Shown here: positions 1-8,293 of the stretch, piece by piece
How positions within the stretch are numbered: the first letter of the stretch is position 1
How the letters are laid out: each line of letters starts with the position of its first letter
Source of the DNA: Agrobacterium sp. AGB01
GTDB lineage: Bacteria; Pseudomonadota; Alphaproteobacteria; Rhizobiales; Rhizobiaceae
Length of the DNA: 64,000 nt
Direction: 5' to 3'
Assembly: GCF_014851585.1 (NCBI RefSeq)
Contig: NZ_JACVAB010000001.1
Coordinates: 1,116,001 to 1,180,000, forward strand
Made by a program: the position numbers and the translations under genes
The notes under the pieces: generated by a model
Databases searched by the model: none
Told to the model about the DNA's origin: nothing
What the model saw: the letters and a program-made list of their open reading frames with translations, nothing else

Positions 1-378
1 CGCCGATTCTGAGACGCTTTTGGCCTGATCGATAAGCTGCGCCAGCTCTTCCTGAACCTTTGTCCGGTCGACGCTGTCTTCTTTTGCCGTGACGAGTTTT
101 GCCTTGAACTGTTTGAGAATCTCGACGGTCGATTCCAGACCCTCATAGGCCGTATCGACCTTTGCTGCCCCAAGGTTCAACGCATCTGTCACGGCGTCAA
201 TGGCCATAGTGTCAGAACGCATGGTGGTGGAAATGGACCAGTAAGCCGCATTGTCTGCTGCTGTCTGTACACGAAGGCCGGAACTGACTTGGTTTTGCGA
301 ACGGTCCAAATTGGAACCGATCGTCCGCAGGGTCTGAAGCGCAGAAGTCGCTCCAGCGTTCGTGAGAATGCTGGTCAT
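1..378 (-). CDS. Flagellin, N-terminal part (truncated by window edge)
   Basis: This is the first 126 codons of a flagellin, the subunit of the external flagellar filament secreted by the flagellar type III apparatus. The translation opens MTSILTNAGATSALQTLRTI and contains the conserved D0/D1 segment with 'SSGLRVQTAADNAAYWSI' and 'TTMRSD', typical of rhizobial flagellins. The start ATG lies at 376-378, and the gene runs leftwards off the window, so the hypervariable centre and C-terminus are not seen. No strong Shine-Dalgarno sequence is visible. Rhizobiaceae usually carry several flagellin paralogues, and I cannot tell which one this is. Confidence 0.93.
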   Translation of the reverse strand, partial: MTSILTNAGATSALQTLRTIGSNLDRSQNQVSSGLRVQTAADNAAYWSISTTMRSDTMAIDAVTDALNLGAAKVDTAYEGLESTVEILKQFKAKLVTAKEDSVDRTKVQEELAQLIDQAKSVSESA

Positions 379-849
379 AGGTATGCTCTGTTGGGGAATT
401 CAGACGCTCATCATGAGCGTGAGAGTGTAGCCCACATAGAGCCCCAGTTATGGTTAATAGATGGTTTATTACAATTGTCAAAAATAACGATTTGCCAATT
501 TTTCACTATGGAAAAACAAGGCATTATCGACTGTACGGGGAGTCGCGGGCAGAACGCTGCACTGGCATCTAAAAAATGAAAACAGCAGGAACCAATCAGC
601 ACTGACATCGTTATGTCATCAAGCTACGCTAATGGTAGTACCAGTTGACGTCTTTGACCGCGGATGTACCGGCACTGACAGGATCAACGGACGAGAAGGT
701 CGGCACTCCGTGTCCGGCCTTTTTTGTTGGCTTTGCAAGTATGCTTATTTTCGCCAAGAATCTGGCAGGGCAAGCCCAACCGGGAATATTGGCTGGAGGT
801 GGCATCAGGCGGAGATCTCCGCCTGCAATCGCTATACGGCTATACTGGC
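379..849. other. Gene-free stretch upstream of flagellin
   Basis: No convincing coding region is present in these 471 bases. The part next to the flagellin start (about 440-520) is AT-rich and probably holds the flagellin promoter, although I cannot assign a specific sigma site. An orphan hairpin followed by a T-tract on the plus strand lies at 696-726 and is listed separately. The open frames across this stretch lack ribosome binding sites and have poor codon use. Confidence 0.6.
696..726 (+). terminator. Orphan rho-independent-like terminator
   Basis: An imperfect hairpin (arms around AAGGTCGGCAC and GTGTCCGGCCTT, one bulge) is followed directly by TTTTTT on the plus strand. No plus-strand protein gene ends here: the neighbours on both sides read leftwards. 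It may end a short untranslated RNA starting somewhere after about 560, or it may be fortuitous. Confidence 0.35.
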
Positions 850-1113
850 TTAGTGAACAGACGGCTCTTCTTCGCCATCCAGGAAGCTGCGAATGCCATC
901 CTTCTCACAGGTCGCCAAAAACTCTTCCCAGGCGTCCTTGTCGGTCGCAAACGGCTCGTCCCAGGTCGTGACGTCGTCCTGCTCGCTGATGACCTCGAGT
1001 GTCCAGTCACCCTGGGTTCCTTCAGGGCGAAAGATATCGACCAGCACGGTGATGCCGTCGTCTTCAAACTCACCGGCAAACTCGGAGTGTTCCATTTTTT
1101 GTTTTTTTGTCAT
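850..1113 (-). CDS. Conserved acidic small protein, unknown function
   Basis: An 87-residue acidic, soluble protein with no signal peptide and no membrane segment. The opening MTKKQK is basic, and the rest is rich in Asp/Glu and Trp ('GDWTLEVISEQDDVTTWDEP'). The start at 1111-1113 is supported by GGAG nine bases upstream; an internal Met at residue 7 is a weaker alternative. Codon use matches the surrounding core genes. I recognise no domain. It stands alone between flagellin and tRNA-Asn. Confidence 0.75.
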   Translation of the reverse strand: MTKKQKMEHSEFAGEFEDDGITVLVDIFRPEGTQGDWTLEVISEQDDVTTWDEPFATDKDAWEEFLATCEKDGIRSFLDGEEEPSVH

Positions 1114-1368
1114 TCCGTGATTCTCCGCTTCTGATGTGATGAACTTGCCACTTGGGCCGCTTACCGCGTTTTACGCTCTGTCGTTGGTGTTTAGCCAGCC
1201 AGCGACTCAAACGCAAAAAATCGCCTGGCGATAATAACGACAAAGCATGTCAGTTACCGTTGCAGGATTTTCACAAAAGGAAAATAAGTTTTCCAGAGCG
1301 CGGATATGAAAGTGCGGGAGTTTTCAGCGATATTGTGTTCTATAAAGAACAACCATTTAAGAGATAAA

Positions 1369-1443
1369 TGGCTCCCCGGGCCGGATTCGAACCGGCGACC
1401 TGTCGATTAACAGTCGAATGCTCTACCGCTGAGCTACCAGGGA
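1369..1443 (-). tRNA. tRNA-Asn(GTT)
   Basis: A 75-nt cloverleaf with encoded CCA. The acceptor stem TCCCTGG pairs with CCGGGGA, and the D arm is AGCTC..GAGC. The anticodon loop CTGTTAA gives GTT, and the T arm is GCCGGTTCGAATCCGGC. It is read on the minus strand. The plus-strand open frame over it, beginning MAPRAGFEPATC, is the usual artefact of a tRNA complement. Confidence 0.97.
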
Positions 1444-1628
1444 ATGTCCACCGCTTGTCGTGGTGTGAGCGGGGTAATACAAATGCTTTTCCCATTTGCC
1501 AAGTGCTTTTTTCAAAAAAAATGCATTCGTCTTGTTTTATTCACAAAAGGTCCCATTTTGCAGGGGATGTTGAGCGAAAATAATTTTGGATGTTTTGGCC
1601 AAATGAGGCTGAGAGAAGTGATACGTCG

Positions 1629-1943
1629 ATGAAATTTGGAATCGATTCCAAAAATGGCAAACTGAATCTCGGAAAAATCAGCATCTCAATGCCAAGATCC
1701 CGTTATGGGCGCATCACGGCGGGCTCTCTGCTCATCGTCGGCGGTGTGCTGGGGTTTTTGCCAATATTGGGATTCTGGATGTTACCGCTTGGCGTAATTG
1801 TGTTGTCGCATGATTTGCACATAGTGCGCAGAGGCAGGCGCCGCGTCACCATATGGTGGGCGCGGCGTAAAGGTTCACCAGTGCCTGTAAAAGACCTGCA
1901 GCCTATTCAGCAAAAAGACCACCAAGCCCCTGGCCAGCAATAA
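1629..1943 (+). CDS. Small membrane protein, PGPGW-like family
   Basis: A 104-residue protein with a basic N-terminus, two hydrophobic segments at about 31-64 separated by a short turn ('GVLGFLPILGFWMLPLGVIV'), then a basic amphipathic tail. The pattern matches the putative transmembrane PGPGW-type proteins. ATG 1629 is preferred over the upstream in-frame Met at 1590 because a purine-rich GAGAAG lies just ahead of it. The 3' end overlaps the end of the converging ExoD-family gene by 41 bases. The function is unknown. Confidence 0.7.
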   Translation: MKFGIDSKNGKLNLGKISISMPRSRYGRITAGSLLIVGGVLGFLPILGFWMLPLGVIVLSHDLHIVRRGRRRVTIWWARRKGSPVPVKDLQPIQQKDHQAPGQQ

Positions 1944-2550
1944 ACGCCAGATAAGCGAGAACCGAAAAATAGACGACGGTCAGCACGAGGAAGGCATAAC
2001 CGCCGACCACGAAGAAGCCGTCACGCTGGATCATGCCCGCAGAAAACAGCAGGATGGCCACAGCTGGCAGCGTATTGGAAAATGGAATGAGGCCGAGCGG
2101 CAACATCAGCAGAATGCCGGCCGCCATGATGGCAAGACCATTGATGCGGTTGGCAAACAGGCTGCCGGTCAGAGCAGGCAGGCGAGGGCGGATATAATTA
2201 TCCAGCTTCGAGACGATCGAAATTCCCTTTTCCAGCGCGGGCAGCAGTTTTGACGTCTGCATCTGCTTGTCCAGGATGCGCGCAGGCAGCCAGGGCATGC
2301 GGTTGAGCGTGATGGCAACGCTGATCATGATGATTGCCGCACCAAACACGGTACTGACGCCCGGAATAGATACCGGAATGAGAAACGGCAACGACGCAAT
2401 GGCGCAAACCAGCAGCAATCCCTGTTCGCCGATAGAAGCCATCAATTCTCTGAGCGTAATCGTCTGGCCATCGAGCTTGCCGATCAGTTTTCTAAGCGTT
2501 GCGCTCAACTTCTCGGACGTATCGGTGAAGGTGAAATCGTTTGCCGTCAT
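1903..2550 (-). CDS. ExoD-family exopolysaccharide synthesis membrane protein
   Basis: A 215-residue inner-membrane protein matching the ExoD family, named for a Sinorhizobium gene whose loss affects exopolysaccharide production and alkali tolerance; the molecular role is unknown. The N-terminal 35 residues are soluble ('TLRELMASIGEQGLLLVCA'). Several hydrophobic helices follow, with the characteristic 'SLPFLIPVSIPGVSTVFG' and 'LLMLPLGLIPFSNTLPA' stretches. The start at 2548-2550 has GGGA six bases upstream. The gene is convergent with, and overlaps, the PGPGW-like gene. Confidence 0.88.
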   Translation of the reverse strand: MTANDFTFTDTSEKLSATLRKLIGKLDGQTITLRELMASIGEQGLLLVCAIASLPFLIPVSIPGVSTVFGAAIIMISVAITLNRMPWLPARILDKQMQTSKLLPALEKGISIVSKLDNYIRPRLPALTGSLFANRINGLAIMAAGILLMLPLGLIPFSNTLPAVAILLFSAGMIQRDGFFVVGGYAFLVLTVVYFSVLAYLAFIAGQGLGGLFAE

Positions 2551-2686
2551 GTTTTATCCCGTAATTTAAATCAGGGATTGATAACAGGTATGGCACGAAT
2601 TGCCTATGAGAAAGCAGGGGCAACAAAGCTCCTGCCATTCACATGGCTGCGATTTTACCGGATGTCTGCCTCAAACTGTTCGCGAT

Positions 2687-2788
2687 TTAATGCGAAACCC
2701 ACTTGGTATAGGCGCCCGCTACCAAAACAATCATCAGCACGCCAATGATGAATGGGTTAAGCGATGTGAACAGACCTAAGATGTCCAT
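2687..2788 (-). CDS. 33-residue hydrophobic membrane peptide (small ORF)
   Basis: A short open frame encoding MDILGLFTSLNPFIIGVLMI, then a continued hydrophobic stretch ending AYTKWVSH and a stop. A single membrane helix spans about residues 11-26. It is preceded by a near-perfect Shine-Dalgarno sequence (GAGGAGGAA, with GGAGG seven bases from the ATG), far stronger than chance. It sits alone upstream of the ExoD-family gene on the same strand, about 140 bases away. I do not recognise the family. Single-helix peptides of this size are often regulators of membrane complexes, but nothing here names a partner. Confidence 0.6.
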   Translation of the reverse strand: MDILGLFTSLNPFIIGVLMIVLVAGAYTKWVSH

Positions 2789-3037
2789 GACATTTCCTCC
2801 TCAGTTCTCCCACTGACAACTATATGACAATTTTGAAATATATGCCAGAAAAACAATGTTTTGGTTGCGATGCAGCATTGACTTTTCTAAAAGGTTCGCG
2901 GTTTTGCGATTGCGCATGTCTGAATGCGTAAAGGGGGCCTGCGCTAAATGGCGCTGGCATGACGAATGAATATTTGAGTGTTTTGGGCCGGCGTAAACGC
3001 CCGGTTTCATCTTTTGATTTTCAGGAAGGTTTGGAAA

Positions 3038-3625
3038 ATGCTGCGTGGTTTGTATGACTGGACCATGGCGCTTGCGCGTCGCAAGACCGCCGTATGGTGG
3101 CTGGCAATCGTCGCCTTCGTGGAAAGCTCAGTGTTTCTGGTTCCCGCCGACGTGCTGTTCTTGCCAATGGTTCTGGCAAAGCCACACCGCGCCATGCACT
3201 ACGCATTTGTGGCCACGCTGTTTTCCGTGCTCGGTGGTATAGCAGGGTGGTTCCTTGGCCATTACGCATTTGAAAGCATCGCCCGTCCGGTGCTGGAGTT
3301 TTATGGCAAACTTCATGCGTTTGAAGAGTTGCAGGCGACCGTCAACTACGAAACCATTGTACTCTTGCTGATCACGTCGGGTCTGGCGCATCTGCCGCCG
3401 ATCAAGGTCGTCACGATCCTGTCGGGTGCGGCCAATATCAGCCTTAGCCTGTTTATCATCTCCGCGGTTATCACCCGTGGTGCACGGTTTTTCATACTGG
3501 CCGGTCTGCTGCAGAAATATGGCGAGGACATCCGCCACTTCATCGAAAAGCGCCTTGGCCTGATCAGCGCTATGGCTGCAGCCGCACTCATTGCCGTTTA
3601 TGCGGCTTACGTTTTTCTGAAGTGA
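3038..3625 (+). CDS. DedA/YqaA-like membrane protein
   Basis: A 195-residue polytopic inner-membrane protein of the DedA/SNARE-associated (VTT) superfamily, YqaA-like branch. Members are linked to lipid scrambling and envelope homeostasis. Visible features are the early 'FVESSVFLVPADVLFLPMVL' loop, a glycine-rich helix with 'GGIAGWFLGHYAFE', and the later 'LPPIKVVTILSGAANISL', the expected re-entrant segment. The start ATG 3038 has AGGAAGG upstream; an earlier in-frame Met at 2978 lacks one. It is monocistronic, followed by tRNA-Pro on the other strand. Confidence 0.85.
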   Translation: MLRGLYDWTMALARRKTAVWWLAIVAFVESSVFLVPADVLFLPMVLAKPHRAMHYAFVATLFSVLGGIAGWFLGHYAFESIARPVLEFYGKLHAFEELQATVNYETIVLLLITSGLAHLPPIKVVTILSGAANISLSLFIISAVITRGARFFILAGLLQKYGEDIRHFIEKRLGLISAMAAAALIAVYAAYVFLK

Positions 3626-3674
3626 GGTTTTGTGAGGAAAATCAATCACATCAATGGGGGTGTGATTGAGGAAA

Positions 3675-3751
3675 TGGTCGGAGCGACAGGATTTGAACCT
3701 GCGACCCCTTGCCCCCCAGGCAAGTGCGCTACCGAGCTGCGCTACGCTCCG
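3675..3751 (-). tRNA. tRNA-Pro(GGG)
   Basis: A 77-nt cloverleaf on the minus strand with encoded CCA. Acceptor CGGAGCG pairs with CGCTCCG. The anticodon stem CTTGC/GCAAG encloses loop CTGGGGG, giving anticodon GGG. The T arm contains GGTTCAAATCC. Confidence 0.97.
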
Positions 3752-3889
3752 AACTGCCTAAAAAGGCTTGGTTCGATTAATCTTTTTAAAATACCGATGC
3801 AAGCTTAAAATCATTTGGTGAATATAAAAGTGCGGGGCGGGCGGCACCTCGCACCCTGCAAATCAGATGCTCATCCGCGCTCTAGCCAT

Positions 3890-4912
3890 TCACCCATTCC
3901 CCACCATGCAATCGACCAGTTTTTCCTTGGAGACACTGCCGACAGGGCGTCCCTGTGAGCAGACGATATTGACGACCGATGCGCCGGCCTTGGTCAGTTC
4001 CCGCAGCGACTGTTCGACAGTCAAATCTTCCGACAGTTGCAGGGAAGGGCCGATAGACTTGGTCTGCTCCGCAACCGCGCTCAGGCGGATCACGCGGCCA
4101 CGGTTCACCTCCTTGACGAAGGATTCAATATAGGCGTCGGCCGGGTTGAGCACGATATCTGCCGGCGTACCCTGTTGAATGACCTCACCGTCGCGCAGGA
4201 TGGCTATTTTGTCGCCCAGTCGAAGTGCCTCATCCAGATCATGGGTGATGAAGACGACAGTCTTTTTGAGTTCCTTTTGCAGTTCCAGCAGCACGCCCTG
4301 CATGTCGACGCGGATCAGCGGATCAAGCGCTGAATAGGCTTCGTCCATCAAGAGGATTTCAGCATTGTGCGTCAACGCGCGGGCAAGACCGACACGTTGC
4401 TGCATGCCGCCGGACAGCTGGTTGGGGTAGTGGTTGGCAAAACCTTCCAGCCCAACACGCTTGATCCAGATCTGGGCGCGTTCTTCGCGCTCTTCTTTTG
4501 CCGTCCCCTGAATTTCAAGGCCGTAGACGGTGTTTTGCAACACGTTACGGTGGGGCAGAAGGGCAAACTTCTGGAATACCATTGCCGTCTTGTGGCGCCG
4601 AAATTCCCGCAATTCGTCCTGGCTCATGCGACAGACATCATCGCCGCCATACAGAACTTCGCCAGCGGTTGGTTCGATAAGGCGGTTGATGTGGCGAATG
4701 AGCGTTGATTTGCCAGAGCCGGACAGGCCCATGATCACCGTAATGCCGCCGCCGGGAATGGTGATGTTGATGTCGCGCAAACCCAGGACATGGCCATGTT
4801 TCTGGTTCAGTTCGGTTTTTGTCATGCCATTGGCGACGGATTCAACAAAGTTTGCAGGCCGGGGTCCGAAAATCTTGTAAAGGTTCCGGATCTCAATCGA
4901 TTGACTAGTCAT
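3890..4912 (-). CDS. proV: Betaine/proline-type ABC transporter ATP-binding protein
   Basis: A 340-residue ATPase of the ProV/OpuAA family that powers import of quaternary amines such as glycine betaine or proline betaine. It has Walker A 'GLSGSGKST' at about 62-70, signature 'LSGGMQQRVGLARAL', Walker B 'ILLMDEAYSALDP', the H-loop 'FITHDLDEA', and one CBS-like regulatory segment at the C-terminus. The chosen start MTSQSIEIRN overlaps the permease stop by eight bases (ATGACTAG), indicating translational coupling; a longer frame runs into the permease gene. The substrate is inferred from family only; a HutV-like role (histidine/proline betaine) in rhizobia is equally possible. Confidence 0.9.
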   Translation of the reverse strand: MTSQSIEIRNLYKIFGPRPANFVESVANGMTKTELNQKHGHVLGLRDINITIPGGGITVIMGLSGSGKSTLIRHINRLIEPTAGEVLYGGDDVCRMSQDELREFRRHKTAMVFQKFALLPHRNVLQNTVYGLEIQGTAKEEREERAQIWIKRVGLEGFANHYPNQLSGGMQQRVGLARALTHNAEILLMDEAYSALDPLIRVDMQGVLLELQKELKKTVVFITHDLDEALRLGDKIAILRDGEVIQQGTPADIVLNPADAYIESFVKEVNRGRVIRLSAVAEQTKSIGPSLQLSEDLTVEQSLRELTKAGASVVNIVCSQGRPVGSVSKEKLVDCMVGNG

Positions 4913-5792
4913 GCGTGATTTCCCGGTGCTTTTGCAGGCGCAGGCCATAGGCTTGGCTGATACGGTCAAAAATGATGGCGATGCCAACAATGGCCAGCCC
5001 GTTAAAAATGCCGAGCGTAAAATACTGGTTGGCAATGGCTTTCAGCACCGGTTGCCCTAGTCCCTGCACGCCAATCATCGAAGCAATCACCACCATGGCC
5101 AAAGCCATCATGATGGTCTGGTTTATACCGGCCATGATGGTGGGCAGGGCAAGCGGCAGCTGCACGTTCTTCAGCTTCTGCCAGCCGGATGACCCAAAGG
5201 CGTCTGCGGCCTCCAGCACGTCACGATCGACCATGCGGATGCCAAGATTGGTCAGGCGGATCATGGGCGGGATGGCGTAGATGACAACCGCAATCACCCC
5301 GGGCACACGCCCGATGCCAAGCAACATCACCACCGGGATGAGGTAGACGAAACTCGGCATGGTCTGCATGACGTCGAGCACGGGATTAACGACATTCTGC
5401 AGCCGGTTTGAGCGCGACATGGCAATGCCGATCGGCAGTCCGATAAGGATCGATACGACAGTACAGACAAGGATCATCGACACCGTCTTCATCGTATCGG
5501 CCCACATGTCGAAATAACCGATGAGGAAGAGGGTGAACACGCAGCCGATGACGATGGGCACACTGCGGCTGCCAAGCCAGGCAATGGCGGCGATGACCAC
5601 AATGATAATCGGCCATGGTGTGCCGGTCAGCAGGCGCTCTGACCAGATCAGGAAACTTTGCAGGGGACTGAACAGCGCTTCAATGTCGCTGCCATACGCC
5701 CGCGTAAATCCGCGAAATCCTTCGTCGATGCTTTTTTTGACACCGCGAAGGGTTTCGGCATCCATTGTCGGAAACTTCCAGAACCAATCCAT
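4905..5792 (-). CDS. proW: Betaine/proline-type ABC transporter permease
   Basis: A 295-residue integral membrane permease of the ProW/OpuAB family. A cytoplasmic N-terminal segment of about 50 residues precedes six or so hydrophobic helices. The coupling loop 'EAADAFGSSGWQKLKNVQLPLALPTIMAGI' (about 194-223) carries the EAA motif that docks to the ATPase. It lies 142 bases downstream of the binding-protein gene and overlaps the ATPase gene by eight bases, so the three form one operon in the order X-W-V. Confidence 0.92.
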   Translation of the reverse strand: MDWFWKFPTMDAETLRGVKKSIDEGFRGFTRAYGSDIEALFSPLQSFLIWSERLLTGTPWPIIIVVIAAIAWLGSRSVPIVIGCVFTLFLIGYFDMWADTMKTVSMILVCTVVSILIGLPIGIAMSRSNRLQNVVNPVLDVMQTMPSFVYLIPVVMLLGIGRVPGVIAVVIYAIPPMIRLTNLGIRMVDRDVLEAADAFGSSGWQKLKNVQLPLALPTIMAGINQTIMMALAMVVIASMIGVQGLGQPVLKAIANQYFTLGIFNGLAIVGIAIIFDRISQAYGLRLQKHREITHD

Positions 5793-5934
5793 ATGAACGT
5801 CCCCATGACGATAAGGGCGATGAGAGCCAGGTTGGATCCCCCGTTTATTGTGGGTGTGTCTCCAGTCCCGGCCGCCTCGGTGTTGGAAATGCCGGTGCCT
5901 CAGGTCACCTGCGGTTTCCGATGGCTTTTAAAAA

Positions 5935-6933
5935 TCAGAGCGATGCCTTGATCTTTTCTGCCACATCAGGGGAAACCCATGCCGTCCACAGAGCTTCGTT
6001 ATTTTTCAGGAAGTATTTTGCACCTTCTTCACCGGTTGCCTGGTTGTCGCTCATCCACGCAATCAGCTTGTTGACAGTGTCGTTGGTCCAGGCGCGTTTG
6101 TTGAGGTAATCCATGACCGGACCGGCGCGGTCGGCAAAGCTTTTGGCAACAACGGTTTCAACCGTGTCTGTTTGCCAGGCATTCAGCTTTGGATCGGCGC
6201 AATCGGCAACCGAAGTGCAGCGTTTCCATTCGGCGGCGTCATAGGTGGTGTCGAAGTCGAGCTTGACCATCTCGTATTTGCCGAGCAGGGCGGTTGGTGC
6301 CCAGTAATAAGCGGCCACTGGCTGTTTGGCCTCATAGGCCTTGGCAATCGCGCCATCGAGGCCGGCGGCTGATCCGGTGTCAACCAGCGTAAATCCGGCC
6401 TTTTCACCATCATAGGCTTTAAACAGCTGGGCTGTCACCACTGTGCCACCCCAACCCTGCGGGCCGTTGTAGACGGCGCCCTTGCTGCTGTCTTCCGGTG
6501 CCGGGAAAAGCTGTGGGTTTTTAAACAAGTCACCCACGGTCTTTATGGTCGGGTTAGCCTCGGCAACGTATTTCGGGATCCACCAGCCCTGTACGGCGCC
6601 GTCAGAGAGAATTTTGGCGGCGCTGATGAACTTCCCTTCGGAGATGCCACGGTTTACGATTTCCGGCTGCAGGCTGACCCATGCCTCGGGTGCAATGTCT
6701 GGCTGGCCTTTTTCGGCCATCGAGGTGAGTGTCGGTACGGTGTCACCGGCAACCAGTTCCGCCGTACAGCCGTAACCGGCTTCGAGAATGAGTTTGTCGA
6801 CATTGGCGGCCACTTCAGCGGACTGCCAGTTCATGTTGGCAATGGTAACTGTGCCGCAATCTGCTGCGGAGGCCGTTGTCGCAAAACCGGCAAGGCTTGC
6901 GGCAAGAACGGTGGAGGCCAAAAGCATTTTCAT
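5935..6933 (-). CDS. proX: Periplasmic substrate-binding protein, OpuAC/ProX family
   Basis: A 332-residue exported binding protein. It has a signal peptide of about 23 residues (MKMLLASTVLAASLAGFATT.. cleaved after ASA), then the OpuAC fold opening 'DCGTVTIANMNWQSAEVAAN'. Trp and Tyr residues suitable for an aromatic cation box include 'APEAWVSLQPE', 'GWWIPKYV' and 'AYYWAPTA'. It is the first gene of the operon with permease and ATPase downstream. It is not the ChoX type of choline-binding protein as I know it; betaine, proline betaine or histidine are the likelier ligands. Confidence 0.88.
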   Translation of the reverse strand: MKMLLASTVLAASLAGFATTASAADCGTVTIANMNWQSAEVAANVDKLILEAGYGCTAELVAGDTVPTLTSMAEKGQPDIAPEAWVSLQPEIVNRGISEGKFISAAKILSDGAVQGWWIPKYVAEANPTIKTVGDLFKNPQLFPAPEDSSKGAVYNGPQGWGGTVVTAQLFKAYDGEKAGFTLVDTGSAAGLDGAIAKAYEAKQPVAAYYWAPTALLGKYEMVKLDFDTTYDAAEWKRCTSVADCADPKLNAWQTDTVETVVAKSFADRAGPVMDYLNKRAWTNDTVNKLIAWMSDNQATGEEGAKYFLKNNEALWTAWVSPDVAEKIKASL

Positions 6934-7104
6934 TTTTTTTGTTCCCTCTGGTCGCGGTGTTACGTGAACCCGGGCGTCTGCGGCACCGCGTCCACAGACG
7001 TGCCTATTGAGCCTTCATTTACCAAGAGGGGGCATTCCGATTGCGTCAGATCATGCCGCATTGATGTATATTTTCAATTTTTTTGAAGTTGCAAAAACGC
7101 AAAA

Positions 7105-7132
7105 GCCCGGAAAACAGCCAAGCTTTCCGGGC
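7105..7132 (-). terminator. Rho-independent terminator
   Basis: A nine-base stem GCCCGGAAA / TTTCCGGGC with a ten-base loop. On the minus strand it is followed by TTTTGCGTTTTTGC. It lies about 95 bases past the stop of the Ser/Thr-rich hypothetical gene, which reads towards it. Confidence 0.75.
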
Positions 7133-7226
7133 ACTCTTTTGGTTGCGGAACATGCTGTGCCGCTTGCTGGAAGCGGTGTCGCAACACGCCAAGGGAAGGC
7201 GTGTATATAGCGCCCCAATTCAGCAG

Positions 7227-7928
7227 TTAATTCGTGTCGCTGGACCCTGAAGACGAAACCATCTTGTCTGTTCCGCTTGCCGGCGTGTTAGCGTTGGCAG
7301 CTGGCCATGACAGGTAATAATATTTGCTGCCGACAGTGCCGAAATAGGCGTTCTCGCCGGTGGTCTTGTCGATGTAGCTGCCGTCGCTGGATTTGGCGTA
7401 GGAAACATCCTCGCCGCGTGTCAGGCGCTCTTTCAGGAAGTCACTCCAGTTGTTGGTGGCAATGGCGGTTGCCGCACCTGATGAGGTGTCCTTGTGCTTT
7501 TCATCATCGACATCCCAAGCGGCAATCTTCTGGCCGCTGACCGGGTCGGTCACCGTCAGTGTGCCAGCCTTCAGGGCAGCCAACATCGCATCTGCCTGCT
7601 TCTTGCCTGCGGCAGTGTCGGCCATCTCTTCAAGGCTGTCTTTCAGACTGCGCATGAAGGAGGCGGTCGTGACGTCCGTCGAGACGGGTGTTGTCGTCGT
7701 GGTACTTGATGTCGTGTCATCAGTTGAACTGGAATTCTTGGTGGCCAGTGTCGTCAGCAGCCGCGTCAACGTATCGTTGGAGGAGCTGGTCGACGTGTCC
7801 AGGCCATATTGCTGCAAAATCGAGCTGGATGCGGAGCTGGTCGAGGTTGTCGTTTCCTCCTGCTCCTTCAGGGCTTTTAGGGCGATTTGCGTCGTCATCA
7901 GCCGGATGGATTGAATCGAAGAAACCAT
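7227..7928 (-). CDS. Ser/Thr-rich hypothetical protein
   Basis: A 233-residue protein of low complexity in its first half: long Ser/Thr/Asp runs between residues 25 and 85 ('TTTSTSSASSS', 'SSSTDDTTSSTTTTT'). A more ordered second half contains 'SFMRSLKDSLEEMAD' and ends with Tyr-rich 'GTVGSKYYYLSWPAANAN'. There is no signal peptide and no membrane segment. Two starts are possible (7928 or Met-11 at 7898); neither has a strong ribosome binding site. The composition is like that of exported surface or flagellar-associated proteins, but I recognise no family. Confidence 0.72.
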   Translation of the reverse strand: MVSSIQSIRLMTTQIALKALKEQEETTTSTSSASSSILQQYGLDTSTSSSNDTLTRLLTTLATKNSSSTDDTTSSTTTTTPVSTDVTTASFMRSLKDSLEEMADTAAGKKQADAMLAALKAGTLTVTDPVSGQKIAAWDVDDEKHKDTSSGAATAIATNNWSDFLKERLTRGEDVSYAKSSDGSYIDKTTGENAYFGTVGSKYYYLSWPAANANTPASGTDKMVSSSGSSDTN

Positions 7929-8061
7929 GAACTGCGCCTGTATGCTTCGCGGAAATGGCTTCCGCGCGGTTATCGGACAAGCGATAGCGTTCTATCGCCT
8001 GTCCTCAAACTATAGCGACATGCATGCGCGAGGCTTGAGTATCGGCAAGCCTTGTCTGAAA

Positions 8062-8211
8062 TCAATTTTCTTGAATTTTTACGCCGTTTGGACCGATCTG
8101 CATCTCAATGCCTGCAGGCTTGCTTTCCTGATGCCAGACATAGGCACCAAGACCTGCAGCGAGGATCACCAGTGCGCCGATGATGAAATAAAGATTGTTG
8201 GTTCTCGTCAT
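8062..8211 (-). CDS. Small single-helix membrane protein
   Basis: A 49-residue protein opening MTRTNNLYFIIGALVILAAG, with one membrane helix at about 7-24 and then a short periplasmic or cytoplasmic tail ending 'MQIGPNGVKIQEN'. The ATG at 8209-8211 has GGGAG six bases upstream. I have seen similar short proteins with the same helix and 'IGxNGxxI' tail in Rhizobiales, but no function is known. It stands alone, upstream of the polysaccharide polymerase gene on the same strand but not reading into it. Confidence 0.75.
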   Translation of the reverse strand: MTRTNNLYFIIGALVILAAGLGAYVWHQESKPAGIEMQIGPNGVKIQEN

Positions 8212-8293
8212 TCAAGTCTCCCGTCATACTTTCGAGAGTGAAATGCGCAGGAATGCCAACGGGTTCCATCAGCAACACCATGTCAGCGAAAAA

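Noticed and set aside
1368..1583. Plus-strand open frame beginning MAPRAGFEPATC
   Set aside because: It is the complement of tRNA-Asn, a well-known annotation artefact.
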